Both the position numbers and the translations under genes were made by a program. From contig CAMPKR010000006.1 of NCBI GenBank assembly GCA_946887345.1, positions 1 to 21,692 of the forward strand: a DNA stretch of 21,692 nucleotides, read 5' to 3'. Position 1 is the first letter of the stretch; each line of letters opens with the position of its first letter. The notes under the pieces are model-generated. The model saw only the letters and a program-made list of their open reading frames with translations. It was not told the DNA's origin and did no database searches. The stretch comes from an uncultured Bacteroidota bacterium. Its GTDB lineage: Bacteria > Bacteroidota > Bacteroidia > Chitinophagales > Chitinophagaceae. This document shows positions 21,612 through 21,692 of the stretch, in pieces.

Positions 21612-21640
21612 ACGGCGACCACATGGTCGCCGTTCTTTTT
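21612..21640 (+). terminator. Rho-independent terminator of the foldase gene
   Basis: A GC-rich 9-bp perfect stem (ACGGCGACC at 21612-21620, GGTCGCCGT at 21625-21633) with loop ACAT is followed by TCTTTTT. It stands 26 bp after the foldase stop codon. The remaining 50 bases of the window show no further feature. Confidence 0.93.
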
Positions 21641-21692
21641 ATAGCCGTATAAATTCAGCAAATACGCATATCAGCTTTCCGCAAGCCAAAGC

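Overview
The window looks like chromosomal DNA of a Bacteroidota bacterium, most likely from the Chitinophagia/Sphingobacteriia side of the phylum. The evidence is a giant secreted PKD-repeat protein ending in a type IX secretion (T9SS) type-B C-terminal signal, a PorP/SprF-family protein directly behind it, a DUF2723 membrane protein, the roughly 400-residue Bacteroidota form of QueA, Bacteroidota-style TAnnTTTG -7 promoter elements, and almost no Shine-Dalgarno sequences. The exact genus cannot be read from the sequence.

Layout. Positions 1-382 are intergenic: a terminator of an off-window plus-strand gene, then AT-rich DNA, then a phased TGCAC repeat array (282-386). A peptide-binding ABC lipoprotein (minus, 383-2005) diverges from pdxJ (plus, 2056-2775). 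Next come the 1966-residue surface protein (3005-8905) and its PorP/SprF-like partner (8942-10003), closed by a palindromic terminator. Two minus-strand genes follow: a periplasmic thioredoxin-like protein (10065-10598) and a DUF2723 polytopic membrane protein (10659-13733). A histidine kinase/response regulator pair reads plus (13851-15879) and meets, stop codon on stop codon, a minus-strand dgt-queA unit (18483-15876). A small secreted protein (18549-18857, minus) sits upstream of dgt, separated from it by a hairpin. After a 572-bp gap with no convincing gene, a PpiD/SurA-like membrane-anchored foldase (19430-21586) ends in a strong terminator.

How they fit together. Much of the window concerns cell-envelope biogenesis: a T9SS substrate and its outer-membrane partner, a periplasmic foldase, a thioredoxin-fold protein, and a DUF2723 protein whose family is related to an animal O-mannosyltransferase. 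The repeat protein carries a D(S/T)-hydrophobic tripeptide, the Bacteroidota O-glycosylation sequon, in most of its modules. It also has regularly placed cysteine pairs, so it is a plausible client for both glycosylation and redox or fold quality control; that link is inference. The other genes are housekeeping: vitamin B6 synthesis (pdxJ), tRNA queuosine (queA) and dNTP control (dgt).

The most unusual signal is non-coding. Ten TGCAC pentamers at alternating 10- and 11-bp spacing (a 21-bp unit, exactly 10.5 bp per site) lie between two gene ends that face each other, where no promoter is expected. I found no CRISPR array, intact insertion sequence, tRNA or rRNA.
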